Below are positions 35,975 to 45,418 of a DNA stretch of 64,000 bases, in pieces (the first letter of the stretch is position 1; each line of letters opens with the position of its first letter). This DNA comes from an uncultured Gilliamella sp. (lineage in GTDB: Bacteria > Pseudomonadota > Gammaproteobacteria > Enterobacterales > Orbaceae). The position numbers and the translations under genes are program-made. The notes beneath the pieces were generated by a model that saw only the letters and a list, made by a program, of their open reading frames with translations, was not told the origin of the DNA and searched no databases. The DNA lies in the NCBI GenBank assembly GCA_946480175.1, contig CAMLIK010000004.1, positions 1-64,000 of the forward strand, read 5' to 3'.

Positions 35975-36430
35975 TTATATAGGTAAGTCAATATTTTTAA
36001 AATGGTAACGAAGTGTGCGCCAATCATTAGGCGCAAGGTTATCGATCATTAAAAATAATACTCTTCGTTTACTATTTCGCCGTGATCTTAAATTGATAAT
36101 CATTATATAACGTAAAAGTAGCGGTTTTCGCATTAAATACCAACGTTGTTTGTGCCAATAAATTTGGTATATGTTTTCAAATAGCGCAAATTCACCCTGA
36201 ATGGTTTTGAAATAACAAATACTTCGCCACCATTCAATTATCAATATTAAAATTAAAATAAAGGTATAACTATTCAACTCGGTATGAGCTAATTGAACTA
36301 AGCAAGCAATAATCAAAATAACATAAAAGCAGGTCGCACTTAAATATTGTAATAACGAAGGGGTCAGTTTTGTGCTCCACATAGCAATATCATTCAAATT
36401 GTATAAATCACAATTATTTATTCGCTTCAT
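35975..36430 (-). CDS. YgfX/CptA-like membrane protein
   Basis: 151 residues with two membrane segments (about 30-65), then a basic, aromatic cytoplasmic part: YWHKQRWYLMRKPLLLRY and a RSRRNSKRRVLFLMIDNLAP-type stretch ending NDWRTLRYHF. This layout resembles the YgfX (CptA) family. YgfX usually lies next to sdhE (cptB), which is not here. It is convergent with tusA. The assignment is tentative. Confidence 0.55.
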   Translation of the reverse strand: MKRINNCDLYNLNDIAMWSTKLTPSLLQYLSATCFYVILIIACLVQLAHTELNSYTFILILILIIEWWRSICYFKTIQGEFALFENIYQIYWHKQRWYLMRKPLLLRYIMIINLRSRRNSKRRVLFLMIDNLAPNDWRTLRYHFKNIDLPI

Positions 36431-36834
36431 CAGTTATATTTAGAAATATAAAAATATTGTGAGATAATGCACAAAATTATTTGAGAATTTACTGACTTTG
36501 AAAAACTGTCAATCAAACGTTTAACCTTTATTAAACTAATGTGGTATTTATTTTATAACTTATTCATCAAGTTTTGTGCAAAAGCTAAGATATAAAATAA
36601 TTAGTAATGGAATATGAAATTATAAGTGATATAAAAAGTAAATCTACTTTAAATTTAATAGGTTAATAATTGTTTGATGGATTTTAATAATTTTAAAAAA
36701 ATAGATTAAAGCCGCTTTTTATTTTGAGTCTTTTCGAGTAAGTAGTATACTCATCGGCTAAAAATGGATTGGAATCAATATATACAGTTTTATTATCTTA
36801 CTTTGATTTAAAATCAATTGGATAGGAATGATTT
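36431..36834 (+). promoter_or_regulatory. mrcA upstream region with promoter
   Basis: This 404-base gap has no gene. TTGAGT (36724-36729) and TATACT (36746-36751), 16 bases apart, form a good promoter for mrcA. The rest is AT-rich and must include the promoter of the divergent YgfX-like gene. Confidence 0.65.
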
Positions 36835-39375
36835 GTGATAATATTAAAAATATTAAAATTTTGTCTTAAACTTTTCATCGGTTTAGTACTTATGGGTTTA
36901 GTGATTGGGATCGCCGGTTACAGCCATTATTCTAAAGATTTGCCAGATGTTGCGACACTAAAAGATGTTCGTTTACAAACACCAATGCAAGTATTAAGTA
37001 GAGAGGGTGAATTAATTGCTGTTTTTGGTGAACGTCACCGAATTCCACTAAAATATGATGAAATTCCACCAATTATTGTCAATGCGGTTATCGCTACCGA
37101 AGATGCACGTTTCCATGAACATTTCGGTATCGATCCAATTGGTATTGTGCGTGCTATGTATATCGGGTTGAAGGACAAGAACTTTTCACAAGGTGGTAGT
37201 ACGATCACCCAGCAAGTGGCAAAAAACTTCTTCTTAACGCCAGAAAAGAGTATTTCTCGTAAAGTAAAAGAGATGATTATTGCAATCCGTATGGAGCGAG
37301 AATTATCTAAAGACGAGATAATGGCGTTATATCTAAATATGATTAACTTTGGTTCGCGTGCTTATGGCGTGGCTGCCGCGTCATATACTTTTTTTGGTAA
37401 AACGCCAGATCAGTTAACCATTGATGAAGCCGCATTACTTGCCGGTTTACCAAATGCGCCATCTGCCTATAATCCAATGTCGCATCCAGAAAAAGCGTTA
37501 ACAAGACGTAATTGGGTTTTAGGACGTATGTTAGATCAAAATTATATTACCCAAGCTCAGTACAATGAAGCGATTAAAAAACCGCTAAACGCAAGTTATC
37601 ATACGCCAAAAATTGAATTTTCGGCACCATATGTTGCTGAGATGGCAAGACAGTTTATGTACGATAAATTTGGTGAAAACGCCTATACCGATGGTTATAA
37701 AGTTTATACTACAATCTCTAAAACGGATCAGGTGGCAGCAACCGAAGCTGTACAAAAACATATTATTGATTATGATATGCGACACGGCTATCGTGGCCCT
37801 GAAAAAGTATTATGGCAACATAATGAGCCGCCATTGAGTGAGGAACAAATTCAAGAAGCTTTACATAAATATATTTGCTATAGCGGTATGTGTCCTGCTG
37901 TGGTTATAGAATCTTCAGATAAAAAAGCAAAAGCAGTATTATCCGATAAAAGTAATATTACCATTGCCTTTCAAGACATGAAATGGGCAAGAAAATTTAT
38001 TACTGATAATCAACAAGGGGCTTCACCAAGAAAGGTTAATGATACTTTAAAACCAGGTCAGCTGATTTGGGTTAAAAAATCTGGTGAAAATTGGGCTTTA
38101 GCACAGATTCCAGCCGTTAATGCTGCACTAGTTTCTCTTGATTCTAATAATGGAGCCATTAAAGCGATTGTTGGTGGTTATGATTTCAATTTAAGTAAAT
38201 TTAATCGCGCAACACAAGCTTTACGTCAATTAGGTTCGAATATTAAACCATTTGTTTATACGGCGACTTTAGAGAAAGGTCTAACTATGGCAACACTACT
38301 TAATGATGCACCGATTGTGCGCACCACAGGTAGTGTAACTTGGCGTCCAAAAAATTCCCCACCGACTTACGCTGGTCCATTAAGAATGCGAATCGGTTTA
38401 GGGATGTCTAAAAACGTGATGATGGTGCGGGCACTACGTGCAATTGGTATTGACTATGCAGCTACTTATTTAGAACGTTTTGGATTCCCAAAAGAGAATA
38501 TCTCACACAATGAATCACTTGCTTTAGGTTCGGCTTCATTCACACCATTGCAGGTGGCCCGTGCTTATTCGGTGATTGTTAATGGTGGTTATTTAATTAC
38601 TCCATATTTAATTGAAAAAATCGAATATGACAATGATAGTGGCGTAATTTATCAACACCAACCATTGGTTGCTTGTCAAAACTGTAAAGGTGAAGTGGTG
38701 AAATTTGATTCTGTTTCAGTCTCGTTAGATAATGTTGAGAACGAGTCGAATGAGACTGGTAATGAAGAGCCGGAAGCGGCGAATCTTAAATCAGAAGATA
38801 ACTTAATTTTACCCGATATTGATAAAGACAGCAAAACTACTGATCTAACACCTAAATATGCACCACATACTGTTGATAGCGGTATTGCCTTTATTATGAA
38901 AGATGGATTACGTAGTATTGTCTTTGGTGGTTCGGATTGGCAAGGTACTGCTTGGCGTGTAAAAGCACTAGGTCGAAAAGACGTGGGAGGTAAAACCGGT
39001 ACGACTAACCAATCGAAAGACGTTTGGTTTTCAGGATTCGGTGGTAATATTGTGACCTCGGTCTGGATGGGCTTTGATGACCATCGTCGCGCTCTAGGAC
39101 GAGCTTTCCGTGCCGAAGCAGGGGCAGTTACAGCTAATCCTGTTTGGGTTGACTATATGAAAGTTGCTCTTAAAGATGTACCAGAGAAACAAGATGTGAA
39201 ACCAGATAATGTTATTTCTGTCACTATCGATCAGAGAACCGGTATGTTACCAGGTTCAGGCGCGAGAACTATGTCGGAATACTTTATCAAAGGAACAGAG
39301 CCAACTACATATGGATCGCAAGAAGTTGGTACCAGCGTGACGGATTCACAAGGTAACACACAAGAACTATTCTAA
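36835..39375 (+). CDS. mrcA: Penicillin-binding protein 1A
   Basis: A bifunctional class A PBP of 846 residues. Membrane anchor at about 8-30; glycosyltransferase domain with EDARFHEHFGIDPIG and GGSTITQQVAKN; transpeptidase domain with the serine motif SNIK, the SKN motif (GMSKN) and KTGTT. The GTG start has AGGA seven bases before it. A low-complexity acidic insert lies near 630-665. In E. coli mrcA is next to hofM; here yigL, tusA and the YgfX-like gene intervene, a local rearrangement. Confidence 0.95.
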   Translation: MIILKILKFCLKLFIGLVLMGLVIGIAGYSHYSKDLPDVATLKDVRLQTPMQVLSREGELIAVFGERHRIPLKYDEIPPIIVNAVIATEDARFHEHFGIDPIGIVRAMYIGLKDKNFSQGGSTITQQVAKNFFLTPEKSISRKVKEMIIAIRMERELSKDEIMALYLNMINFGSRAYGVAAASYTFFGKTPDQLTIDEAALLAGLPNAPSAYNPMSHPEKALTRRNWVLGRMLDQNYITQAQYNEAIKKPLNASYHTPKIEFSAPYVAEMARQFMYDKFGENAYTDGYKVYTTISKTDQVAATEAVQKHIIDYDMRHGYRGPEKVLWQHNEPPLSEEQIQEALHKYICYSGMCPAVVIESSDKKAKAVLSDKSNITIAFQDMKWARKFITDNQQGASPRKVNDTLKPGQLIWVKKSGENWALAQIPAVNAALVSLDSNNGAIKAIVGGYDFNLSKFNRATQALRQLGSNIKPFVYTATLEKGLTMATLLNDAPIVRTTGSVTWRPKNSPPTYAGPLRMRIGLGMSKNVMMVRALRAIGIDYAATYLERFGFPKENISHNESLALGSASFTPLQVARAYSVIVNGGYLITPYLIEKIEYDNDSGVIYQHQPLVACQNCKGEVVKFDSVSVSLDNVENESNETGNEEPEAANLKSEDNLILPDIDKDSKTTDLTPKYAPHTVDSGIAFIMKDGLRSIVFGGSDWQGTAWRVKALGRKDVGGKTGTTNQSKDVWFSGFGGNIVTSVWMGFDDHRRALGRAFRAEAGAVTANPVWVDYMKVALKDVPEKQDVKPDNVISVTIDQRTGMLPGSGARTMSEYFIKGTEPTTYGSQEVGTSVTDSQGNTQELF

Positions 39376-39389
39376 CTAAGGTTTTTTAT

Positions 39390-39953
39390 ATGAATGGTTC
39401 TATAAGAATTATTGGTGGTAAATGGCGCGGACGAAAGTTATCAGTACTCGACAAACAAGGTTTGCGTCCAACTACAGATAGAGTAAAGGAGACTCTATAT
39501 AACTGGTTAATGCCAGTTATCCAAAGTAGTGTTTGTCTAGATTGTTTTTCTGGTAGTGGATCATTAGGTTTTGAAGCCGCATCACGCGGTGCTCAAAATG
39601 TCACATTATTAGAGAAAGACAAACAAGTTGCTAACCAGCTAAAGAAAAATAAGCAATTAATTGCATGCGATAATGTCGAAATTTATTCAACAGATACTTT
39701 TCAATGGCTTGATAAACCTGCCCAAAAGCAATTTGATATTGTGTTTATCGATCCGCCTTTTCATCATTCATTAGTCGAAAAGACGGTAAAACTTCTTGAA
39801 AATAACCATTGGTTAAGTTCATCAGCTTATGTTTATATTGAATCTGAGTTGGGACATGATTTATGCAGTTATATTCCATCAAATTGGTACTTACATCGAG
39901 AAAAAACAGCAGGGCAAGTTCATAGCTACCTATTTATAAGAGAAGAGAGATAA
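39390..39953 (+). CDS. rsmD: 16S rRNA m2G966 methyltransferase RsmD
   Basis: The 187-residue enzyme methylates G966 of 16S rRNA in the 30S subunit. It shows the start IRIIGGKWRGRKL, the SAM loop DCFSGSGSLGFEA (51-63) and the catalytic DPPF (121-124). It overlaps yhhL by one base, as in the E. coli rsmD-yhhL pair. Confidence 0.94.
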   Translation: MNGSIRIIGGKWRGRKLSVLDKQGLRPTTDRVKETLYNWLMPVIQSSVCLDCFSGSGSLGFEAASRGAQNVTLLEKDKQVANQLKKNKQLIACDNVEIYSTDTFQWLDKPAQKQFDIVFIDPPFHHSLVEKTVKLLENNHWLSSSAYVYIESELGHDLCSYIPSNWYLHREKTAGQVHSYLFIREER

Positions 39954-40210
39954 TGTTCATATTTTTAGGTAAATTAATTTATTCATTCATCTGGTTATTT
40001 TTATTATTTAACCTTGTTCATCCTTTCCCTAGACCAGCAAACATTGTCGCTTATGTTGGATTAGCTGCTTTTGTCCTTACTCACGGGTTACAAGCATGGA
40101 TGCTACAATCAACGATGACCAATCAAGAAAAAGAGCAGGATAAATTTAAAGCACTTAGACTTTTTATTTTTGGTGTTTTTGAAACACTTAGCTGGAAGAA
40201 CAAAAAATAA
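39953..40210 (+). CDS. yhhL: DUF1145 membrane protein YhhL
   Basis: An 85-residue inner-membrane protein with two or three hydrophobic segments and the NLVHPFPRPANIVAYVGLAA stretch of DUF1145. Function unknown. The coupling to rsmD supports the name. Confidence 0.85.
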   Translation: MFIFLGKLIYSFIWLFLLFNLVHPFPRPANIVAYVGLAAFVLTHGLQAWMLQSTMTNQEKEQDKFKALRLFIFGVFETLSWKNKK

Positions 40211-40223
40211 CGGTTAAAAAAGG

Positions 40224-40251
40224 TTGCCATAGACTAATATTTTTGTATAAT
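40224..40251 (+). promoter_or_regulatory. Promoter of tRNA-Gly
   Basis: TTGCCA and TGTATAAT (-10 TATAAT) are 16 bases apart and followed by a GC-rich GCTCTCC start region, typical of stringently controlled stable RNA genes. Confidence 0.8.
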
Positions 40252-40281
40252 GCTCTCCACTTCTTTCGAAGCAATCAATAT

Positions 40282-40357
40282 GCGGGAATAGCTCAGTTGG
40301 TAGAGCGCAACCTTGCCAAGGTTGAGGTCGCGAGTTCGAACCTCGTTTCCCGCTCCA
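40282..40357 (+). tRNA. tRNA-Gly (anticodon GCC), island attachment site
   Basis: 76 nt with encoded CCA (sequence end CGCTCCA). Acceptor GCGGGAA pairs with TTCCCGC; anticodon loop TTGCCAA. Its last 14 bases plus one are duplicated at 48240-48254, so it is the insertion site of the following island and was restored on integration. Confidence 0.97.
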
Positions 40358-40358
40358 A
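40344..40358 (+). repeat. attL, 15-bp direct repeat
   Basis: CGTTTCCCGCTCCAA at the 3' end of tRNA-Gly; the identical partner is at 48240-48254. Confidence 0.88.
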
Positions 40359-40507
40359 TTAAAAAAAATTATTCAAATCAATTAGTTGTAATATCGGTTC
40401 GAGTTGTATAAATATTTTTCTTTTGTATTTAAAATATTGATATTACTAATAAATATAGCTTACCCCCTCTTTTCATACCTACTCGAACCAAGCATAAGTG
40501 GCACCTA

Positions 40508-40537
40508 ATTTAGTACATCAGAAACTGGGTAGTACTT
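40508..40537 (+). repeat. 30-bp direct repeat, copy 1 (next to attL)
   Basis: TTTAGTACATCAGAAACTGG continuing to GTAGTACTT. It recurs with a few changes at 40683. Each copy has GTAC near both ends. Its place near attL would suit integrase arm or excisionase sites; no other role is visible. Confidence 0.55.
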
Positions 40538-40682
40538 CAGATAAAGACCTGTAATATTATGATTTTATTTATTATATAAAGCTTATCCCATAAGCCCTTG
40601 TGAAATTCATGTTTTAGGTTAAAAACTTACTTTATTACAATCGTTTGCAACGTAAGATATCATATGAGTACTGTGTACTTGA

Positions 40683-40713
40683 TTTAGTACCTCGGAAGCC
40701 AGGTAGTACATTG
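40683..40713 (+). repeat. 30-bp direct repeat, copy 2
   Basis: TTTAGTACCTCGGAAGCCAG continuing to GTAGTACATT, about 80 percent identical to copy 1. The remaining sequence of the 762-base gap after the tRNA shows only AT-rich DNA and the fragment at 40850. Confidence 0.55.
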
Positions 40714-40849
40714 GCTTTAAACTTCAGTGTATAATTATTTCATTGAAATAATGAGTCTTTATCTCTATGGAATTAATAAATTTAATGGTCTAATGATTAA
40801 AGCCTGAGAAAAAAACTACTCAATTCTTGATGATGTCAAATATTGTTGA

Positions 40850-40999
40850 AAAGTACAACACGAATCTAAAAATATTCAGGTGCAGGAAAGTAATCCTAAA
40901 TATAAGCAAATGGACAATCCAGAGGTTGGTTTTGTTGAACCTTCTTTGAAGAGATTTAGCAAGATTGACCACAATTTTATTCGCTGTGGAATGAGCTAG
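40850..40999 (+). pseudogene. Unrecognised coding remnant
   Basis: An open frame without a start encodes about 49 residues including NPKYKQMDNPEVGFVEPSLK, ends at TAG and stays open for nine more codons. The composition looks coding, but I cannot name the family. The minus-strand frame over the same bases appears to be its shadow. Confidence 0.3.
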
Positions 41000-41066
41000 A
41001 TTATCAATCAACTCATCAAGAAAATATAACTAGATGTTTAGAAAAAATATTTAATTCTTTTTAAAA

Positions 41067-41085
41067 ACCTAATTAGGTATATAAT
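41067..41085 (+). promoter_or_regulatory. Promoter/operator of toxin-antitoxin pair 1
   Basis: A 12-bp palindrome ACCTAATTAGGT sits against a TATAAT box about 35 bases before the antitoxin start. Phd-type antitoxins autorepress through such palindromes. Confidence 0.6.
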
Positions 41086-41119
41086 TAAATCATTAAAAAG
41101 CATCATTAAAGGGCCTATT

Positions 41120-41395
41120 ATGAATTTAAGCGGACAAGTAAAATCTATTACCTACTTAAAAAACAATACGGGTGAAGTCATGAGCAAATTAGCTGAAGAT
41201 AGACAGCCGTTAGTTATTACCCAAAACGGTGAAGCTACAGCTGTTTTAGTGGAAGTGAGTGAGTATGATAGGCAAATGGATACGATTGCTATGTTAAAGC
41301 GACTTGTTATCTCAAGTCAACAACGACAAAAAGGCCAAAGTCGTTCAGTCGATGAGGTATTTGATGAGATTCTAAGTAAAGATAGCGAAAGTTAA
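41120..41395 (+). CDS. Phd/YefM-type antitoxin 1
   Basis: A 91-residue antitoxin: the N-terminal Phd fold reads VKSITYLKNNTGEVMSKLAE then RQPLVITQNGEATAVLVEV, and the acidic C-terminal tail (SVDEVFDEILSKDSES) would wrap the toxin. It is followed after two bases by the toxin gene and preceded by a palindromic operator. It may now be an orphan antitoxin, because the toxin is truncated. Confidence 0.88.
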   Translation: MNLSGQVKSITYLKNNTGEVMSKLAEDRQPLVITQNGEATAVLVEVSEYDRQMDTIAMLKRLVISSQQRQKGQSRSVDEVFDEILSKDSES

Positions 41396-41397
41396 TC

Positions 41398-41625
41398 ATG
41401 ACGGTTAAATATAGAGTTGAAATCGTTGATATTGCCAGTAAAGATATCAACCAGATTTACCAATATATTAAAAAATATGATTGTATTGAAAATGCTAGAT
41501 ATGTATTTAATCAGCTTAGAGAGACTATTAAAAAACTTGAGATACTTCCCCAACGTGGTTCTCATCCTTATGAACTTTATGAGTGGAATGTCTATACTTT
41601 TTCATACGACAAAGTTAAAGGGTAA
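41398..41625 (+). pseudogene. RelE/ParE toxin 1, truncated by an IS
   Basis: The first 63 or so residues (YRVEIVDIASKDINQIYQYI and onward to GSHPYELYEW) are a RelE/ParE toxin N-terminus, homologous to toxin 2 of this island. The frame then runs into the end of an IS3-type remnant and stops after NVYTFSYDKVKG. The C-terminal third with the catalytic residues is missing, so it should be inactive. Confidence 0.75.
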
Positions 41626-41937
41626 CTGTTTATAAAATGCCATCGGCATCAAATAACCTAATGATAAATGCAGTCGATTGTTGTTGTACCAATATGCATA
41701 AGCAGAAAATTTTGTCTTAGTTCATTGTCTAAGTTCATATCTAACGTTGATGACGTTAATTCTTACGGTAAAACTCATTTATTGTAGGTTTTACCTTGTT
41801 GATATAGCGTTACCATCCGCTGTTTAAAATCATCTGTATAGGTTCGTCTGTCTTGTCATTTTATTTTTATCGTATTTTCATATTTTATGGTAATTTATCT
41901 TAACTCTTAAAAGTTGTACAAATTAGTGTAGCCTATC
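41588..41937 (-). mobile_element. Internally deleted IS3-family remnant
   Basis: The right end (minus-strand reading) starts ATAGGCTACACTAATTTGTA. Next come pieces of orfA (FKQRMVTLYQQGKTYNK near 41780-41840). The left part gives the transposase end AYWYNNNRLHLSLGYLMPMA at 41640-41710. The left end TGTCTATACTTTTTCATAC resembles the right end in inverted orientation. Only about 350 of 1200-1500 bases remain. It disrupts the RelE toxin gene. Confidence 0.7.
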
Positions 41938-41942
41938 CATCT

Positions 41943-42485
41943 ATGAGATTTTTAGTTTTAATTTTATTGATTTTCCCTAAATTACTATTAGCGCAAGAGT
42001 TATTTATTGACTCTGCAAATAAAGAATATTTATATTTAGGAGGCAAACAAGATAATAAACAGAGTTTTATGGATTTAAAAACAGGAGCGATAGATTGGAT
42101 AGATAATGCCAAATTAGAACAAATGCAACAGATAGGTATGCTATCACCAACAGAATTTTGGAATAAACTTACCAATAATTCAATCGGGTTTTATGCCAGT
42201 GGCTATGAACCATTTTGGGATGCCAAAATAACTAAAAATAGATTACAGTTTACTAATTCGAAAAAAGAGAACATAGCAATAAAAATCGATATAAAAAACT
42301 CTAATGTAACATATGATTTTGTCGCTTTTTTTTACTCAAAAAATGGTGTGTTTGGATTAATCCGAAATCTTGATAAAGAGTCTAAATGTGAACTCAATAT
42401 TGATGAACCTTATTCAATATATGAAATTTTTATAAACTATAACGGTAAAATTTTTGAAGGCTGTGCTTATTTGGATAAATTATGA
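41943..42485 (+). CDS. Exported protein, COG3650-like
   Basis: 180 residues with a signal peptide (MRFLVLILLIFPKLLLAQ). The mature part includes YASGYEPFWDAKI and a late cysteine pair, with an end reading YNGKIFEGCAYLDKL. This resembles the EPFW-type domain of small envelope lipoproteins (COG3650) found near copper or lysozyme-inhibitor proteins; I recall the family only loosely. It lies between two IS remnants, so it may be island cargo. Function unknown. Confidence 0.6.
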   Translation: MRFLVLILLIFPKLLLAQELFIDSANKEYLYLGGKQDNKQSFMDLKTGAIDWIDNAKLEQMQQIGMLSPTEFWNKLTNNSIGFYASGYEPFWDAKITKNRLQFTNSKKENIAIKIDIKNSNVTYDFVAFFYSKNGVFGLIRNLDKESKCELNIDEPYSIYEIFINYNGKIFEGCAYLDKL

Positions 42486-42509
42486 GCAATATACTAAATA
42501 TCATCTGGC

Positions 42510-42690
42510 TAGGCTACACTAATTCGTAGAACTGTTAAAAATATTTCTATAACACTGTTCAGTTTTACTACCAGTGATTTAATTGAAAGTCTGGCAAGTT
42601 TGTCGATTAAAAATCATGAAGTTATGTTATTTGAAAAGTTTAACACCGATGGCATTTAATAAACAGTTACCTCTTAATTTTGTTGTATAA
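42510..42690 (+). mobile_element. Second IS3-family remnant
   Basis: TAGGCTACACTAATTCGTAG here, on the plus strand, matches the end of the remnant at 41937 in inverted orientation. A transposase-like end (SLTPMAFNKQLPLNF) follows near 42640-42680. It is internally deleted like the first. Confidence 0.55.
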
Positions 42691-43100
42691 AAAAGGGTAG
42701 ACATTTCAAGTGAAGTAGCCGTACAAAGCTGTCAATCCTTGAAAATATGGCAAAGCGTACTTAATAACAGTGCAATTTCCATCAAGGTTGTGTTTGACAC
42801 TAAAGGCAGTAGACCGCAACAAGTCCATATCATCATCCGACAATAAGCACTCACCATCATCAACAAAGCCTGACATAATAGCCCAACAAAACGGCTAACT
42901 TATCAACAAACCTAATCTAAAACAAGCCATGAGCTACTGGCGTAACCAAACAAAGGCATTTGGCTTAACCGGCAAAATCTCACCCCATAGTCTGATAGGG
43001 CATAACTTAATACTGCATCGAACAAAGTTTTATCAAAAAAAACTATGGATTTGGGCGTGGGATAGTAAGGGAAAGAATGTAAAATAAGTCTATGGTCAAG
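42691..43100 (+). pseudogene. Tyrosine-recombinase integrase, decayed
   Basis: The first frame gives VDISSEVAVQSCQSLKIWQS and VVFDTKGSRPQQVHIIIRQ, then TAA. Later frames give LINKPNLKQAMSYWRNQTKA and FGLTGKISPHSL, followed by MDLGVG. These match a phage-type integrase (catalytic-domain KTKGSRPR, SPHSLR and MDLGHG regions as I recall the family), but several stops and frameshifts break it. It probably once moved the tRNA-Gly island. Confidence 0.75.
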
Positions 43101-43257
43101 ATAACTACAAAAACTAGAATAATATTATTTATATACTTTATATTGAAAAGATGGTTTATACTAATTCATATAAATTTACTGAATATTAAAAAAGTATTTT
43201 TTGTTTTGTAATGTAAATAAAACTATTTATATTAAATTAAGAGGATATAAATGAAAT

Positions 43258-45417
43258 ATGGACAGTACAAACTATTCTTCTGACTCACCTGTTTTTGCAA
43301 AAGAGCAAGACAGATTTTCTCGTTGGGCATTTTCAGAGCGAGTTGCTCAAGTTATATCTAAAAGAACCGACCCGAGCAGTATAGTTATTGGACTTTATGG
43401 AATATGGGGAGATGGTAAAACATCTGTACTCAACTTTATTGAGAAATCTCTTGAAAAAAATGACAATGTTATTTGTATAAAATTTAACCCATGGAGATTT
43501 GGAACGGAAGAAGAGTTATTAACCGGATTCTTTTTTACTATTGCCGATGCATTAGATACTGAACTAGTTACAACAGGCGATAAATTTAAGGCTTTTGTAA
43601 AAAGAACAGCATCAGATGTTACTTCATTAGCTGGTGTTGAAGGTGTTGGCAACATTGTGAGTTCATTTATATCTACTATAGATATAAATGAACTTAGAAA
43701 AAGAGTTGAAAATGAACTTCAAAATGCAAAAAAAAGAATATTAGTTTTAATAGACGATGTAGATCGTCTTGAAAAAACAGAAATTCATACTCTTTTTAGA
43801 ATCGTTAAATTGACTGCAGATTTTAAATACACTTCATATATTTTAGCTTTTGATAAAGACGTAGTGGCTACATCGTTGCAAGATAGATATTCCAGCACTA
43901 TGCATAATGCAGGAGAAGCATTTTTAGAAAAAATTATTCAAATTCCGCTTCATTTACCAAGTATTGAAAAACAAGTATTACGTGAATTTTGCTTTCAAGG
44001 TATAGATGAAGCAGTAAGACTCGCAGAGATTGATCTCTCACAAGTACAAATACAAGATTTCGTAAATAGTTTTAGCTATGCTTTTGATGATTGTCTGACT
44101 ACCTCAAGAAAAGCTAAACTTTATGGAAATATTTTATTATTTGCACTTCCGATTCTAAAAGATGAAGTTAATCCAGTTGATTTAATGTTAATAGAGGGTA
44201 TTAGAGTATTTTGTCCATTACTATATGAGTTATTGAGAACAAATAAGAAACTTTTTACTGGAACATTCACGAGTAATATTTATAGTAATAATGAACAGGA
44301 AAAAGACCATATTAAAAAAATTATTGATAGGACACTTGATAAAGCACAAAATATAAATAAGGAAAGTTTTATATATTTACTAAAAAAACTATTTCCTAAA
44401 TTAGAAGCTGTTTATGGAAATAGGAATTATGGTTCTGATTGGTACGAAAATTGGAATAATGCTCAACGGATTTGTTCAGAACACTATTTTTCTAGGTATT
44501 TTACTTATTCTATTCCTAGAAATGATGTTTCTGATAAGTTAATAGACAAATTGATATATAAATGTGAAAATTTTAATTTGTCTTTTGATGAAAGTGAAAA
44601 CCCTTTCAATGATATTCTAAATACTGATAATGCTGGAACATTAATAAGAAAGTTGAGACAAAGAGATGTAGATTTAAATGAGGCTTCATCCTACTCACTA
44701 GCTATTGCTATAGCCCAGAAAAATCAGTTATTTCCTAATCCAAACACTTTATACAGTTTTTTAAATCCTTTTGCTCAAGCAGCTATGCTTATTAGTAGTT
44801 TAATTCAAAATCAATCAATTAATAATCGAGAAAAATTAGCTTGTGATTGTATTGATAATTCACCGTCTCTTGATTTTAAACTTGAAATTTTCCGATGGCT
44901 AAAAAGAAAGGATGACGATAAACCAGAGCAAGAAGCGTTTTCAGATGAATCTATTAATATAATAGGAAAGCATTTAGGGAATAGCATTATAAAAGAACTT
45001 GGAGATACAGATATTACATTAGTTTATCCTAATTTAGTTTCTTATATATTTTATATTTTGAATAAGTATGTTAATCATAATTTTGCTAATGATTATATAA
45101 CAAAACAAATTTTAAAAGATGACTTGGTGCTTGTTCGCATCCTTGAGTCTTACGTACCCACATCATGGGGAATGGAGTCAGGACTTCCCCATAAATCAAA
45201 TTTTGAGAGAGAACAGTATAATCATTTAGCTGAGGTATTAGATACAAAAATTATCATAGAAAATCTGGAGAAATATTTTCCTTCTTTCTTCGAGTCAATT
45301 GAAGATGATTTTCCCCGAGATTATGATGATATTAAAGAAAAAAGTACTCTTTTTATTAAGCAATTTATATGGTTACATAAATATATTACAAAAGAGGCTG
45401 AAATAATAAGTGAATAA
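43258..45417 (+). CDS. KAP-family P-loop NTPase
   Basis: A 719-residue KAP NTPase (STAND-like AAA relatives, some in defence). Walker A is GIWGDGKT (48-55), FNPWRF follows at 76-81 as usual for KAP proteins, and Walker B is ILVLIDDVDRL (D166-D167). No membrane insert is evident in the P-loop domain. The C-terminal 400 residues are helical and unrecognised. An optimally placed GAGGA serves an ATG at 43251 in another frame (10 codons), while the gene's own ATG is seven bases further on. It is convergent with the Shedu gene, one base apart. Confidence 0.8.
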   Translation: MDSTNYSSDSPVFAKEQDRFSRWAFSERVAQVISKRTDPSSIVIGLYGIWGDGKTSVLNFIEKSLEKNDNVICIKFNPWRFGTEEELLTGFFFTIADALDTELVTTGDKFKAFVKRTASDVTSLAGVEGVGNIVSSFISTIDINELRKRVENELQNAKKRILVLIDDVDRLEKTEIHTLFRIVKLTADFKYTSYILAFDKDVVATSLQDRYSSTMHNAGEAFLEKIIQIPLHLPSIEKQVLREFCFQGIDEAVRLAEIDLSQVQIQDFVNSFSYAFDDCLTTSRKAKLYGNILLFALPILKDEVNPVDLMLIEGIRVFCPLLYELLRTNKKLFTGTFTSNIYSNNEQEKDHIKKIIDRTLDKAQNINKESFIYLLKKLFPKLEAVYGNRNYGSDWYENWNNAQRICSEHYFSRYFTYSIPRNDVSDKLIDKLIYKCENFNLSFDESENPFNDILNTDNAGTLIRKLRQRDVDLNEASSYSLAIAIAQKNQLFPNPNTLYSFLNPFAQAAMLISSLIQNQSINNREKLACDCIDNSPSLDFKLEIFRWLKRKDDDKPEQEAFSDESINIIGKHLGNSIIKELGDTDITLVYPNLVSYIFYILNKYVNHNFANDYITKQILKDDLVLVRILESYVPTSWGMESGLPHKSNFEREQYNHLAEVLDTKIIIENLEKYFPSFFESIEDDFPRDYDDIKEKSTLFIKQFIWLHKYITKEAEIISE

Positions 45418-45418
45418 A

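Noticed and set aside
40820..41011. A 63-residue minus-strand hydrophobic frame
   Set aside because: The plus-strand frame over the same bases has more coding-like composition, and there is no ribosome site for the minus frame.
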